Positions 37,154 to 49,100 of a stretch of 64,000 nucleotides of DNA are shown here, one piece after another. The number at the start of each line of letters is the position of its first letter. Positions within the stretch are counted from its first letter, which is position 1. Source of the stretch: Phylloscopus collybita (taxonomy: Eukaryota > Chordata > Aves > Passeriformes > Phylloscopidae); NCBI GenBank assembly GCA_027886175.1, contig JAJNNQ010000137.1, forward strand, positions 35,760,001 to 35,824,000, read 5' to 3'. The position numbers and the translations under genes were made by a program. The notes under the pieces were generated by a model that had not been told where the DNA came from, did no database searches, and worked only from the letters and a program-made list of their open reading frames with translations.

Positions 37154-38316
37154 AATGAGTAGAACATATTAGAACAAACCTGTTATAAACATTCATTATT
37201 AATAGTCACTGATCACAACGTTGATACACTTGCTCTCAGAGCTGTTGTGCTTGTTATCTGAGTTGCATCATGTTGTACTTTAATGCTGCCGTATGATATG
37301 ACAGAATTGCTGGTTATGAAACTAATCCGTTATTTGTACTCAGCACTGCTGTCATCTTTGTACTTTGTGACCCATCTATTGGAAACTATTCATATCTTTT
37401 ACCTTTTCTCCTCAGAGACCCAATCCATGGGAGGGACACCTCCATTCCTCTTCCTCTTCTCCTCCAGGCTAATTACTACAACTCTTGCAAATTTCAAATA
37501 TCCACGGGATGTTCGAACCAGCACGGTTTTATGGCTATGTCTTCTGACTGTGTTCCAGGTCTTGTTGAACAACTACTTTAAAAAACCACCCAGAGATCTG
37601 CACTGAGATTGGACAGCTTTGAGTGGATGGGTGTGTGGGATAGTGTGGGCAAGTGTCTAGGACAGTGGGCACCTCCAGCATTTTGGAACTTCCCCCTGAG
37701 CAAGTGCAGGATCCACAAAAACTAGGAAAATCCTTGGAAAAAGGATGCCATCAGCCTGGCAGTTCCAGAGAGACACAAATCACTGCAACATGCTGGGTCC
37801 TGGCCAGCCAAGCCCAGTTCAACACTATTCAGGATCCTCAAGGGAAAAGAATCTCCCTGGATTTGATGACAAAGTGACAGGCACTGCAGCTGCTCCAGTC
37901 TGGCCCCAGGCTCTGCAGCTGAACCAGAGCACCAACTCGGGCCAGTTTCAGTCACTCTTTTTCACCAGAAGAAATGGACACAAGAGAGCTTGTTTAGTAA
38001 AGGGGAACAAAGCAGGGCCATCACAAGAACAGGAGGAGGAGGCAGAACAAGAGGGAACCAATCAATCCCTATCCCTGAGAGAGCCATGGGATATACAAAA
38101 AGATTTCAGCCATCACCCAGGTGAGCAGGTGATCACCTGACTGCTTGGATGCTGGGTAACAGTGCTGGGAGCCTGGAATTAGAGGGTAGGGAAACCAAGC
38201 AGCTAGGATCGCCTTTTAAATTCTGGAACACCTGCAATATATTCATGATGTCATCATGTGAGGCACTATGCAGTAGAATCCTTTGAGAAAGGAAGGAAAA
38301 TACTAAAAACTGCTAT
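37154..38316 (+). pseudogene. ERVL-like provirus interior, degraded gag-like remnant
   Basis: Lies between a full LTR and a partial LTR of the same family. One open frame at 37,283-37,606 is hydrophobic. A second at 37,745-38,140 resembles the start of an avian ERVL gag and ends at a stop; the similarity carries on past that stop in another frame to about 38,210. No pol or env is visible, so most of the interior is missing. An old non-functional copy. The strand follows the LTR. Confidence 0.65.
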
Positions 38317-38456
38317 TTATTATTCAACTTTCCTTATCTCAACCCATGGATCTTACCTTCTTTCCCATCTTTCTCTGCAACCCAACAGGAAAGGAAGCAT
38401 TATTAGCAAGTGGCTGTGTGGTACTTGGTTGCTGACTTGGGTTAAACCGCAACACA
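38317..38456 (+). mobile_element. ERVL-like LTR, 3' end only
   Basis: Begins around CTTATCTCAACCCATGG and ends GGTTAAACCGCAACA, which corresponds to the last 140 bp of the LTR at 36,559-37,153. The U3 and most of R are absent. Confidence 0.75.
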
Positions 38457-41400
38457 GAGGACAAAGAAAGCCTCAGGAGGGAAAGGTGAGAGCTGATGTG
38501 ATTACAGAAAGTAGGTGCTGAAAAAAATATGGGTTATTTCCACATCACATAAAATCACAACTAAAACTTCCTCAGGGAAGCTAGTAGAAGCCGTTCTTCT
38601 GTCTTCCTACTCATGCTGTATTAACTCTGGTCAGTACAAGAGAAAACATCACTGCCCTCAAGACCTATTCTTAAAAGTTCCTCAGCCCCTGTTTTCTCAA
38701 ACTGGCCAAAAAACTTAACTCCAAGGGTCATAAATGAAAGCCAGATTGACAGCTGTCATGAAAATAAAGAGATAGAAATCAATAAGGATTATTACCTCAT
38801 GGAGCAGTTCCTCACAGATCACCTGTGGCCATCAAATGCTGTGGCAGCAATGAGAAATTACTTAAAAATCATTGCCTTTTCCAAAGATAAAGTTTTTCCC
38901 AGCTCACTCTGAAGCAAGTCACTTATACAAGAACATCACTGTATTTTCTGTGCTATTTTCTGCTAGATCAGGCCTTCCTGACTGCACTGAAAGGCTTCTT
39001 CCCGTTTAATCTTTGTCAAGATTTTACTGAGCCATCATACGGTCACTTCTGCCAGTACCCCAGGTGCAGCAGTGCAAACTTTATGGTGGCATTTTATGTT
39101 CCCATTAACAAAGAACAAACAGACACATTGGTAATTCATTGCTAACAGCTTTACAAGGTTTGTTTCAGTTACGGGCCATACTCTGCTTTATTATCTGCTA
39201 CTCTGGTAGGACAATAACAAATAGTTGCATGCAATAAAAAAGAAATGTAGCAGTTAACGTTTATGTCCTCTTTTAAGCCAAATTTTGATTTTGGGCTCCT
39301 TGCAAACATTAAGCCACCTTACAGATAAGGATAAGCTGACACTCCTGCTTTGTTCTGGAAAAGAAACCTTTTCTGCTCTTGCCTCCTTTTTGACCTCTCC
39401 TTAGAATCAATGATAGGATGCTTCCCAATCTCAGGTGAAATGGCAGTTCATGTAAGGACGCAGACTAGATTCCCCAGGTGAGATGCAGCTCACTGCCCTG
39501 TAATTCTGAATGACATTTAATGGGATGTGAATTGACATTACCTATGAGGAGGAAAGGACTTAGTCAAGGTCTAACCAGCATAAGGAGAGATTAAGGATCC
39601 CCAGGGAAGTGGTGGAGTCACCATCCCTCGAAGTTTTCAAAAAAATGAGTGGACTTGGCACTTCCTGGTACGGTTTAGTGGGCATGCTGGTATGAGGGCA
39701 AAGGTTGAACTTGATTTTGCAGGTATTTTCCAACGTCAACGATTCAATGAGTGCTCTGGAGCTTTGCAGACACAAACTCATCCCACAGAACATTTATAGC
39801 AAAATCCAAGAGAAAAGGGAGCCAAGGAAAAACACCCCATCTTTCATTATCAACACAATCTTGACCTTGGGTATATTGTCAAAGTGGATCCAAGCATGCA
39901 GCTAGACACGGTATACATGCAGGACAGCATGTATAGACCAGTGAATGAATGGGGGTTTGGGCTGTATTGGGCTTTTCAGGGAAGGTGCAGGATGTGGAAG
40001 TTTTCACAGCTCCTTTTCACTTAACTTACCTGAAGATTATGTGACTTTCTAATGTTTGGTGGGATATTGCCACATTGAGAAGTTAGCTACCTCTTTGAGT
40101 AGCAGCTACTGAGCACAGCAGTAGCAGTAAAGGTGCACTAGCAGTATGTCTGAAGGATTTTGAAAGCAAGCCTATTCTACACCTTCCCCTCTCAGATATG
40201 AGGCAAGGTCTCAAACACCTGCTGCATAAGATCAATACACCTCCTTCATCTTCTCAAATTAAACTGTCCATTTTTCTGCTTCCAACAATCATCATCTCTA
40301 TCAGTAACTGCAATCAGTGCACTGACTATACAACACAAAAGGTGCAGTGGGGGAACACCTCCATAAAAACATTAAAGACACTATGAAGTCTATAGCTGAT
40401 TCTTCAGCTCATGTATATACAAAGGTAAGAAGTATTTACAAAGTTAGGCAAGTGCAAAATGGTTCTAGCCCTGCCACTGGGCACCACTTAGAACTTAAGA
40501 AGCGAGCTCTTTACATCCCCTTTTTGTACACATTGAGAAGCTCTTCCCCTGAGATTTCTTCAGGCTGAGAAGTCACACCTCTTGCAGCCTTTCCATGTGG
40601 GATGTTCATCCATTATTCATCAGTGTGGCCACTCAGGGGGTTCTCTTCAGTAACTCCATATCTCTTTTGAACTGGGAAGCCAGACTAGGATGCATGGCTG
40701 CAGGAATGGCTTCACCTGATGAGGAAGATCACCTGCCTGGACCTGCTGGCCGTGTTTCACCTAATGGAGTACAGAATGGGGGGAATGGCCTTTGCCACAG
40801 GTAAGAGCACCAGCTGTCCCACGAAAACTAGCAAGCACTAAAATAACCAACACCAAATGAGATGAGTAGATTCAGTGTGGACCTACAGGAAGATAAACAA
40901 AACAAACACTAACTCCCATTTATTCTTGCTAATAAATACACCTGAATGTTTTGCTCATACTGATGTGCCTTTGCAAGAGCCAGGAAATTGAAAATACTGT
41001 AGTGGGAGCAGTTCGGTGCAGTACTATTAAAGATCTAGACTTTATTTCCACAGAGACTTAAAGACCAAATAATCAAACCACCCTTCATGAAGTAGCTGTT
41101 CTGAGCACAGAACAAGTGGCAGCATAACTTCATGTATAAATTACTGTGCTTTCCCCTTATTATTCCTCCTAAGCAGCTAGCAGTTTGCTTGATTGACTGG
41201 AATTATCCTTTAGTCACAGTTCTTCACCACCATTGTCTGTAATCAGAAATTGCTTGTAGAACAGAAGTTCCTATGAAAGATAACTAATCTGAAAGACTAG
41301 TATGTAGATTAAATTAGTACCCTTGGTACATTTAAGGCTTCTTGGTAAATAATTAATGAAGCTTAGCAAATGATACCTAGAAATCCCCTAGCTGTTCCTT

Positions 41401-42924
41401 TCTGGAACAGCAAGCCCTCATACTAGAATATTGGAGACTGGAGAGGATTCTATGCTAAAGGCAGACCTGTGGAAGCATTAACTCCTTCCTGGAACTTCTA
41501 CATTACCTAGGAGTGTATTTTTCTTCTTCTTAAAAAAAAAAAAAAAAAAAAGTTTGTACTGCTCTAAAGACCATACAGCTTCTTCATGATCAGTCACTTC
41601 TATATATACATCAAGCAAAATTGGGTCAAAAGGTCACATCCATAAACCAAGAGTATTTTAATCAGGACAATATGGATTAAGGCCAATGGAAATCAGAACA
41701 CTGTGGGCTTTTGGTTTCCCCTTCCCCATCTCCACATATGTCTAGAAACCATTAAGGCAGAGTATCCAAGATTAATCCCTGACAAAAATGTAAAGCTTAA
41801 TGTCTCCTTTATAAAGGTCTTTTGCTATAAAGTCACTGTACAGCAAGGCAAGAAAGGTCACCAAGTAACAGCCCTAAGAGCAATACAAGACTAAGATATT
41901 ATACAGGGCAGCATAACAATTGCTCTATCCCTTGATAGCTTTGCCATTTTTAATAGTAGAACAGGTAAAATGGTATCCCACAAAAAAAACCCAAAACAAA
42001 ACAAAACAAACCCACTGTTGAATTAAAGTATCAACTGCTTCTCTGGAAAATTTTAAAGACCATGAAAAAATATTTGGCTAATCTATGGAAGACAGCATTC
42101 ATCAAACTTAAGGGGGGGTTTAGAAGAAAAACTGGATACTGCAGATACTTGCGTGGCACATACCACACGACTTAAGTGTGAAGAAAAATCAGGACACCAC
42201 CCTACTCCAGTAAAGAGCAGGTTTGAGTCAGTTTTCCAATACTGGTTGTGTAGTCTGCAAGCAAAATTGGCCATTAAAGTGAGTGCCTGAAGTTTTATAT
42301 TTAAGCATGAATTATAAAATTAAGTATGAGCTGTTTAAAAGGACTTAAGGTGCAGAAACACTCTCCATTCTCCTGAATGACAACCAGTGTTTCCCACTTT
42401 TTCCTCCTTTAAGAGAGTTGCTTCATGCTTAGCTTCAGATAAAGTAAAGGATTTGAAAGTTACTGGAAACGATATGTCACAAACTAGTTTGTCTCACTCT
42501 CTACCATGAATGTTAATGAAACACTATGCTAAGTACTAGAGCCACCTTTTGATATGACTGGGCACCTATTTCAGCTCTCTCTACAATGTACATATATCAA
42601 CTTTGGAAAGTGGGCCTCATTTCATTGAGGGCAAAAAGGACAATATAAAATGCATTTTCCTTTACTGACACGGTGTTACTGATAGGAATAGTTGTTATGG
42701 GACAAACAATTGTGTACCTGAGGCAAGGGGATTAAAAAAAGCCCAAGGGGCCAGTTATTCTATATCCACAATAGGCATCTCAACTACATTTGCTTATCTC
42801 TTGATCAAAATAACAAAAGACAACAGATTTTTTTTTTTTAATGGTCAGCTTGTATTGAAAATATCTCTGTAAAAACACCTGTAATAGTGCAAGGTAGTAG
42901 CAAAACAAAGCAGATAAATATTAT
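38457..42924. other. Intergenic DNA, ZFC3H1 side
   Basis: No gene seen. Contains a CR1 end (39,580-39,755), an A run at about 41,531-41,551 and unremarkable AT-rich DNA. Confidence 0.7.
39580..39755 (+). mobile_element. CR1 LINE, truncated 3' end
   Basis: Plus-strand CR1 landmarks: AGGGAAGTGGTGGAGTCACC, CATCCCTCGAAGTTTTCAA, GTGGACTTGGCACTTCC, GGTTTAGTGGGCATGCTGG, and finally TTTTCCAACGTCAACGATTC. The last corresponds to the CR1 terminal TTCCAACCT...ATGATTC pattern. Confidence 0.88.
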
Positions 42925-43636
42925 CTTTCTTTAAACTGTTAAACTTTATTATAAATTAAAATTTCTTTACAAAAAAATTGCACATAATTGACCACTCTTA
43001 GGTTCTGATGCACTGGCATTTGCAAAAGTTTCTTTAATCTTCAAGTTTAATAGTCTCTGCCATGAGTCCAATGCAGAAAAGGGCAGTAAGCAACCCTCTT
43101 AGAGCCTTCAAGTGCAAGAAGCATACTTGTGGCCACGGCAGTTACACTTTCCTTAAGAGCGGCTGCTTTTGTTTTAAATCCTGTAATGAAAAAGTCTCAA
43201 AAAAGGTTTAAAAAAGGAAAAACCCAAAATGGACTAGTTGCTTTTTACTGTAAACACAGCCCAGTAAATTAATCCCAAACACAGATCTCTCAGGCATCAG
43301 CGAGAGTGTCAAGTGAATCAGGAACAGCAAAACAATGAAAACAGTAAATAAAAAGAAAACATAAAAAAATAAAGTCTGTCATTTTGATTAACTATACTTA
43401 CGTAGATGACGTTATGAGAATCTGGCAGGGCCCAGAAGCAAGGCCAGACAGGGAGTTCATGTTTCCAGAGGAAGGTCATGTTAATTGTTTCCAGGTTCAA
43501 GGAAAGCAGACTGGAGACTTGATATGCTCAGCAATACTCATCTGCCTTACATAGATCTTAGGGCATGGATCAGCCTGAAGAACCATTCAAATGATTTTGG
43601 CATTTTATAGGATTTATGGCTGACCATACCCAGCGT
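42925..43636 (-). other. ZFC3H1: ZFC3H1 3' UTR (inferred extent)
   Basis: Sequence after the ZFC3H1 stop on the minus strand. No further exon is needed. The end is set by the nearest AATAAA (42,945-42,950); an ATTAAA at 43,033-43,038 could give a shorter form. Confidence 0.55.
42945..42950 (-). terminator. Candidate ZFC3H1 poly(A) signal AATAAA
   Basis: Reads TTTATT on the plus strand. A GGTGTTTTT stretch lies about 60 bp downstream on the minus strand. Confidence 0.5.
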
Positions 43637-43774
43637 TCAGTGATTCTTGTTTTCTGTTCTGTAAGTGTTTAAATTTAAAAGCTCATCTAGGCTGACTCCA
43701 ACCTCTTGGCACTTGGAAACTAGTTTTCTCAGGTTATCAGTTTTACCTCCTCCTGATGCTTCAAACAAGAGTTG
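43637..43774 (-). CDS. ZFC3H1: ZFC3H1 exon Z21 (C-terminus)
   Basis: 138 bp including stop TGA (plus-strand 43,637-43,639), acceptor ctttttcag. Contains DNLRKLVSKCQEVGVSLDEL and ends ENKNH; the human protein ends ESKNH as I recall. Confidence 0.96.
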   Translation of the reverse strand, partial: QLLFEASGGGKTDNLRKLVSKCQEVGVSLDELLNLNTYRTENKNH

Positions 43775-46099
43775 CTGAAAAAGATGGGGAAGCAGATATA
43801 AGATTTAGCCAGAGCCTGAGCATCACCACATCTATGGATATGGGATATGCAGAGAATTTATATGAAACCTCAAACTTAATCATAAGGAGAAAACATTACA
43901 TCTTTCCACAGTGTTGCACATAGAGGTAACTTCTGAAGGGCTCTCTGATATAAATGATGGACCTGTAAAATAAAGGCAAGTATTAAAAGTCAGCACAATT
44001 CCATGTACTCAAAATGAATTATTCGAAGCACAAAAATCTCTTGCAATAATTTTTAAAACAGTTTTGACGTCAAGCATTAAATTGGTACTAAAAGCAAAGG
44101 CAAATTTATGTCTGACCTTAATTCTGACCCTTGTATGAACATGATTAGTTACATGAAGACCTGCTATTTTTCTTCACAAGATTCTTGCCTCATTCATTGC
44201 ACAGGATGGAACACATTCAGGGAATGAAGCAGCTTACTGAGTATTTCTTTCACCACTCAATATGTAGTCTCAAGTCTTGTTTATTGCGTATCATTACAAT
44301 CCTGCAATGAAAATAACTGTTTCATGGGCTTTTTTTCCTTCAGCATCTATCTATCTATGCTTTAACAATCAGTATCAGTCTTCCCAACTCTCAAAAAATA
44401 TGGTTTTACCATTTTATGGCTCAAAACTGAGGACCAAAATACTTAATACTAGTACTTACTCAAGTGTCCTTCAACTACAGGTATCTTAAGTCCCAACGTC
44501 AATCAGAGTCACTAGGGGAGGTATTTGTTGGCATTTTAAATACTTGGTACCCATTTTCATATTCTTTTAACAAACCTTTACATGACCTCTGAAGGAAATA
44601 AATGACAGGTTCCCCAGGAACAGGAAGTCCAGAATCTGAATCACAATTCAATTTTAAACAAATATCCTACTTGTTTACTAGAAAATCCAGTTATCTGGAA
44701 CAATCACTGACTTGTGTAAACAGTTTTAAGTGCTCACTACATCCCAGACCAAGACCCCCACAAAAGCACATGAGACTTTTCTGCACTGTGTGTGACTACC
44801 TAAGTGATTTTACCACATACCATATAATTAGTGAGGTGGTTGCAGAAGAAAACCACAAGATTTCTTCTGGGTGTAATCCAGCTACAATGTTCCACATATG
44901 CCTTCATTTTAATTGGTTCATTTTCTTTAAGGACCCTCTTTTTATGCATTTGACATATATTTTTCTAACCAAACAAATCAGAGTTCTTTTCAGTCACCAG
45001 CCTTACTATAGGCAGTGTCTTAAGATGTAGTCCATCTAATACAATGACTGAAGCAGGGATCTGTGACTAATTACAGATTACACCAAACCATCAACACAGA
45101 GACAGAATTAAGGTTGAATAGGCGATCCAGCCTTTGATATCTCCTGACTTTGGGCTATTTGATCTAACAAACCAAATAATTCTGCTTAGAGATGTTCTTT
45201 TTAAACATTCTAGAAGACCATAAAAAAGGAAAGAAAACATTTCATATGTGAGTCTAACAACAGTCATGCTACCCTTTATAGATCAGTCAAAGCTCTAATA
45301 CTGATTCAGAAGAAAGATCACCGACAAAAAAGGATGCTAAAATTAAGTCACTACAAGATGACACACAAAACCAGATACAGCAGAGAAGTAGCTCAAATAC
45401 CACAAGCAAGTGATGAGTCACAAATCCAGGGCCTCATAACAGCCCTCATCCTCAAATATACAGCATCTTTTCACAGGTGGAAGAGTATTTTGAAGGTGAC
45501 AGCAACAATACCAAGAAGATCATTCTGTTTGAAAAGTGATGCAGTTGCTGTGCCAAAAAAACTCTTCTGTGTTTATACATAGAGTGATATTTCCCTACCC
45601 TAAGTACTCATAAGGAGACCTATTACTTTTGGAAAAAAGAAACTAGAGTCTTTTGCATGGTCAGGAACTATGGAAACACTCTCCATACACTAGTTTGGCA
45701 GACCCACCCTTCCAACAACTTCACAGAACCAAAGAATGGTTTGGGCTGGAAGGGACCTTACACATCATCTAGATAACATGGGCAGAGAATCCTTCTACTA
45801 AACTAGACAAGGTTGCTCAAAACCCCACCTAGTATGGCCTAGAAATCTCATCCCTGGAAGTGATCTAAAACTTCTCTGGGCAACCTGTGTCTCACCACCT
45901 CACAGTAAAGCTGTTTTTCCTAATATCCAATCTACACCTCCTCTCAGTTTGAAGCTATTCCCTCTCATCCTACTACGACAAGCCCTTGCAAAAAGTTTCT
46001 CTTCAGCTCTCTTGTCCACTTGCAAAGATAATCATTAGCATCTTCCTGCACAAGTCTTGCTTCCCACTGCTAAAACTTAAAATACAACAAACTCCTCCA

Positions 46100-46153
<54 letters not shown>

Positions 46154-49100
46154 GGAGGGGGGAGAAGAATACAGCCTTCCCAGTATGGGAAAGGTACACA
46201 GAAAAAACATGCACTCATTATACAATCTATTCTACCTTGACTGTCAAAAACACCTCTCACACTTGAGACACATGTTTTGGTGTTTATAAACTAGAGTATT
46301 TCAACTAACTAGAAATCCTGGATTTACAAGACAACCACTGCTTTGGATAAAGCCAAGGTATGAGAAGTTTTACAGGATTTCAAAATTACTCATTTTAGTA
46401 CTCTGTGTTGACTTACTTCTCTTTGTCCCATTAGAAAGCATTCGGCAGCAATGGCTCTGAGGAAAAGAAATATATAAAAACATTTATTCTTGAATTATTT
46501 TAAATGCCATTAATGGCAGAATACTGACTGTGGAATGGAATTACTAATTCCTTGAGAAGAAACTAACTTCCAATGAGGTTAATCTATTGTGAAAAGATAA
46601 AAATAGCCATTTTTTAAAAACAACCTTACATGAGGCAAGACATTTCAGTGGTTCCCCATTATGAACAAACACTGAAGAAAAAGATCAGTTCAGCATCACT
46701 GGATAATGGAGAATACTGCTATTGTGATATATAAAGGGGAGGGGTAGAGAGGGGGAGACAGAAGTCAATAGTTGAGTTTAAAAAGGCAACTTGTAAATAC
46801 ATCATTCATATTTATCTGCATAATATCCATTCATTTAGGTTTCCCCAAGAGGGAAATTGCATTTCTCATTTTAAAGAAGCCACAGTATCTTTCTCTGTCT
46901 GCTGTAACAAACAGTTACTCTCTAAATAATAAGCTAACAAAAGAAAAGCTTCCATTATAAGCCAAATTGGAAGGACATTTCAGATTTACCTTTGTGAAGT
47001 AAACCTTACAAACAAAAGCAATAGCTATGAAAACAGATGTATGACTGTTGCATTACATTTTCCAGATGGCCAGGCATGTTGGGATATTATATGTAAACAT
47101 CTTGGCTTGTAGTTTCAGAATCTGAACATTGCTCTCCTCCCAGTATCGCAGAAGCAGTCTGTAAAAGGCATTCACAAGAAAGGAGCACTGCTCTAATCAC
47201 TTGGAACAGAAAAACCACCCAAAGACACAAAGAGATTACATAAAATATATTATACCTAATCTGAGACAAGAGCTGCAAGTAGGAAAAAGCCCAAGCCACC
47301 ATATACAATATTGATTTGCTCATGCTCTCAGAACAAAACAAGTTAAGATACACTTTCAGAGAATAACTAAGAAGTGTGAAATCAGAGAGAAAACACGATC
47401 TTGGCATATTACAAGTGGATTCACTTCTAGCATGCACAAGGTAACTGCACATTTGAAAAGAGACAAATTAGTTTTATAGCAATGGGGCTAGGGATACTGT
47501 TCAGTCAGTTCTGCTCACCCATTTCATGCAGTATCAACATTGGCTAAGGGAGCTGCAAGTTCCATCTAGACAGAATCGCAACTTGGTTTAAAATGAAGCC
47601 ATTCAACTTCATGTGCCAATGGCAGGTGTGTCACACTCTCCCCATGCCCACAGCCACACATGAGCCTTGCTTTGAGTTCTTTGGGGTCACTGTTGATGAT
47701 GAACAGTGTTTCGGGACTTTTCAATATTACTCAAATATTCATGCACTCAGTGCACCTGAACACAGTAAAATACGGACTCTAATCCTGGCAGAGCACATTC
47801 TGAAATACTGTTCAAGTAAGAGCCAGTGCAATGTTTACATTACCTGCTTGCTTCCCATCAGATTTCCTTTAAGTTATGTTTTATCACTACTAAATAGACG
47901 TCAAGTTAAGCCTTAAGCTAGCACTGTTATAGACTGGTATATCCATTTTTATCTCTTCTGGAACTACACTTGTAATAGAACATCAAGATTTTTAACAACA
48001 GGATTTTTAATATGTATCTGACATTTCTCTAACCACTTGAAATTTTGACCATTTGCAGACATCATGTACAATGCAGAGTTAATTTCTGTATAATTATAAC
48101 CTGTCTGTAGATAGAACAGAACATTGTCAAATCTAAGACTGAGATGACGTCAGAAGGCACAATGTGCCTCAAGTAACATGCAGTAAAAGAGGAACAGTTT
48201 TACTTCTGTAGCAGAAAGTAAATCATGCATATCTTGCACAAAAAACAACAGTTAACTGCCTGCCTTAACTAGAAGTATTTTTACATACCTCAGTGCAAGT
48301 CCAGGATTAGTAGGCATGGTAGAACAAAACCGTTCCAAGGTTTTGGAATGCTGAGATTTTGGAATGCAGCTCAAATAAAAAAGAATTACCTGTAGAATTT
48401 GAATTATAAACATTAATCCACTTTATAGGTCTTCCTTTGCTAAGAATAATGGTATGACAAACTATGAACACTATGACTAAAATGAGTTGCCACCTTCAGA
48501 CCTTATCCCTCAAAGGGACAGAAATCAATTTGTGTAACATCACTTTAGAGTCAAGTTGCTAGCACCACCTATTTTAGTCCTTCTAGCCTGTATTCAGTGC
48601 ATTAAGATAATTGCACTGTTTATTAGCAAAATGGGATCCAAGATTTCTTTTCTATAAGTTTTATTCTGTCTGTGTAAATGCTCAACTTTTTCCTCCTACT
48701 TTATTTCTTTAGTTTCTCCACCATTATAATTTCTATGATCAAAACTGCTTCCATCTACTAGTGGTACAGTTCTGCAGACCCCTCTTGAGTAAACATATCT
48801 TCCTTCCCTCACCTATTTTCTCTAGAAAAAAAAAAAATTTCATTACCATGCCATAAGGTTTCTCTTTGCATTACAAGACCTTTAATTGAAAAGGTCACTG
48901 CTAGCTATTCCTCTGCTCAAACCACTACTTACACTCAGACACTTCCTCCTTTTACTAGCTCTCAATGTTCATATACTGGTGCTGTACTTGAACAAACAGA
49001 TTCCAGGTGCCTGCTAACAGGTCATCAGCCTCCTTTTTTAACTAAAACTGTCCACAGACACATTTTTACCTTATTATGAAACTCGTAATTGGTCCAATAA

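Noticed and set aside
44602..45030. 142-residue plus-strand frame inside a ZFC3H1 intron
   Set aside because: Antisense to the gene, no recognisable features, and not linked to any other exon.
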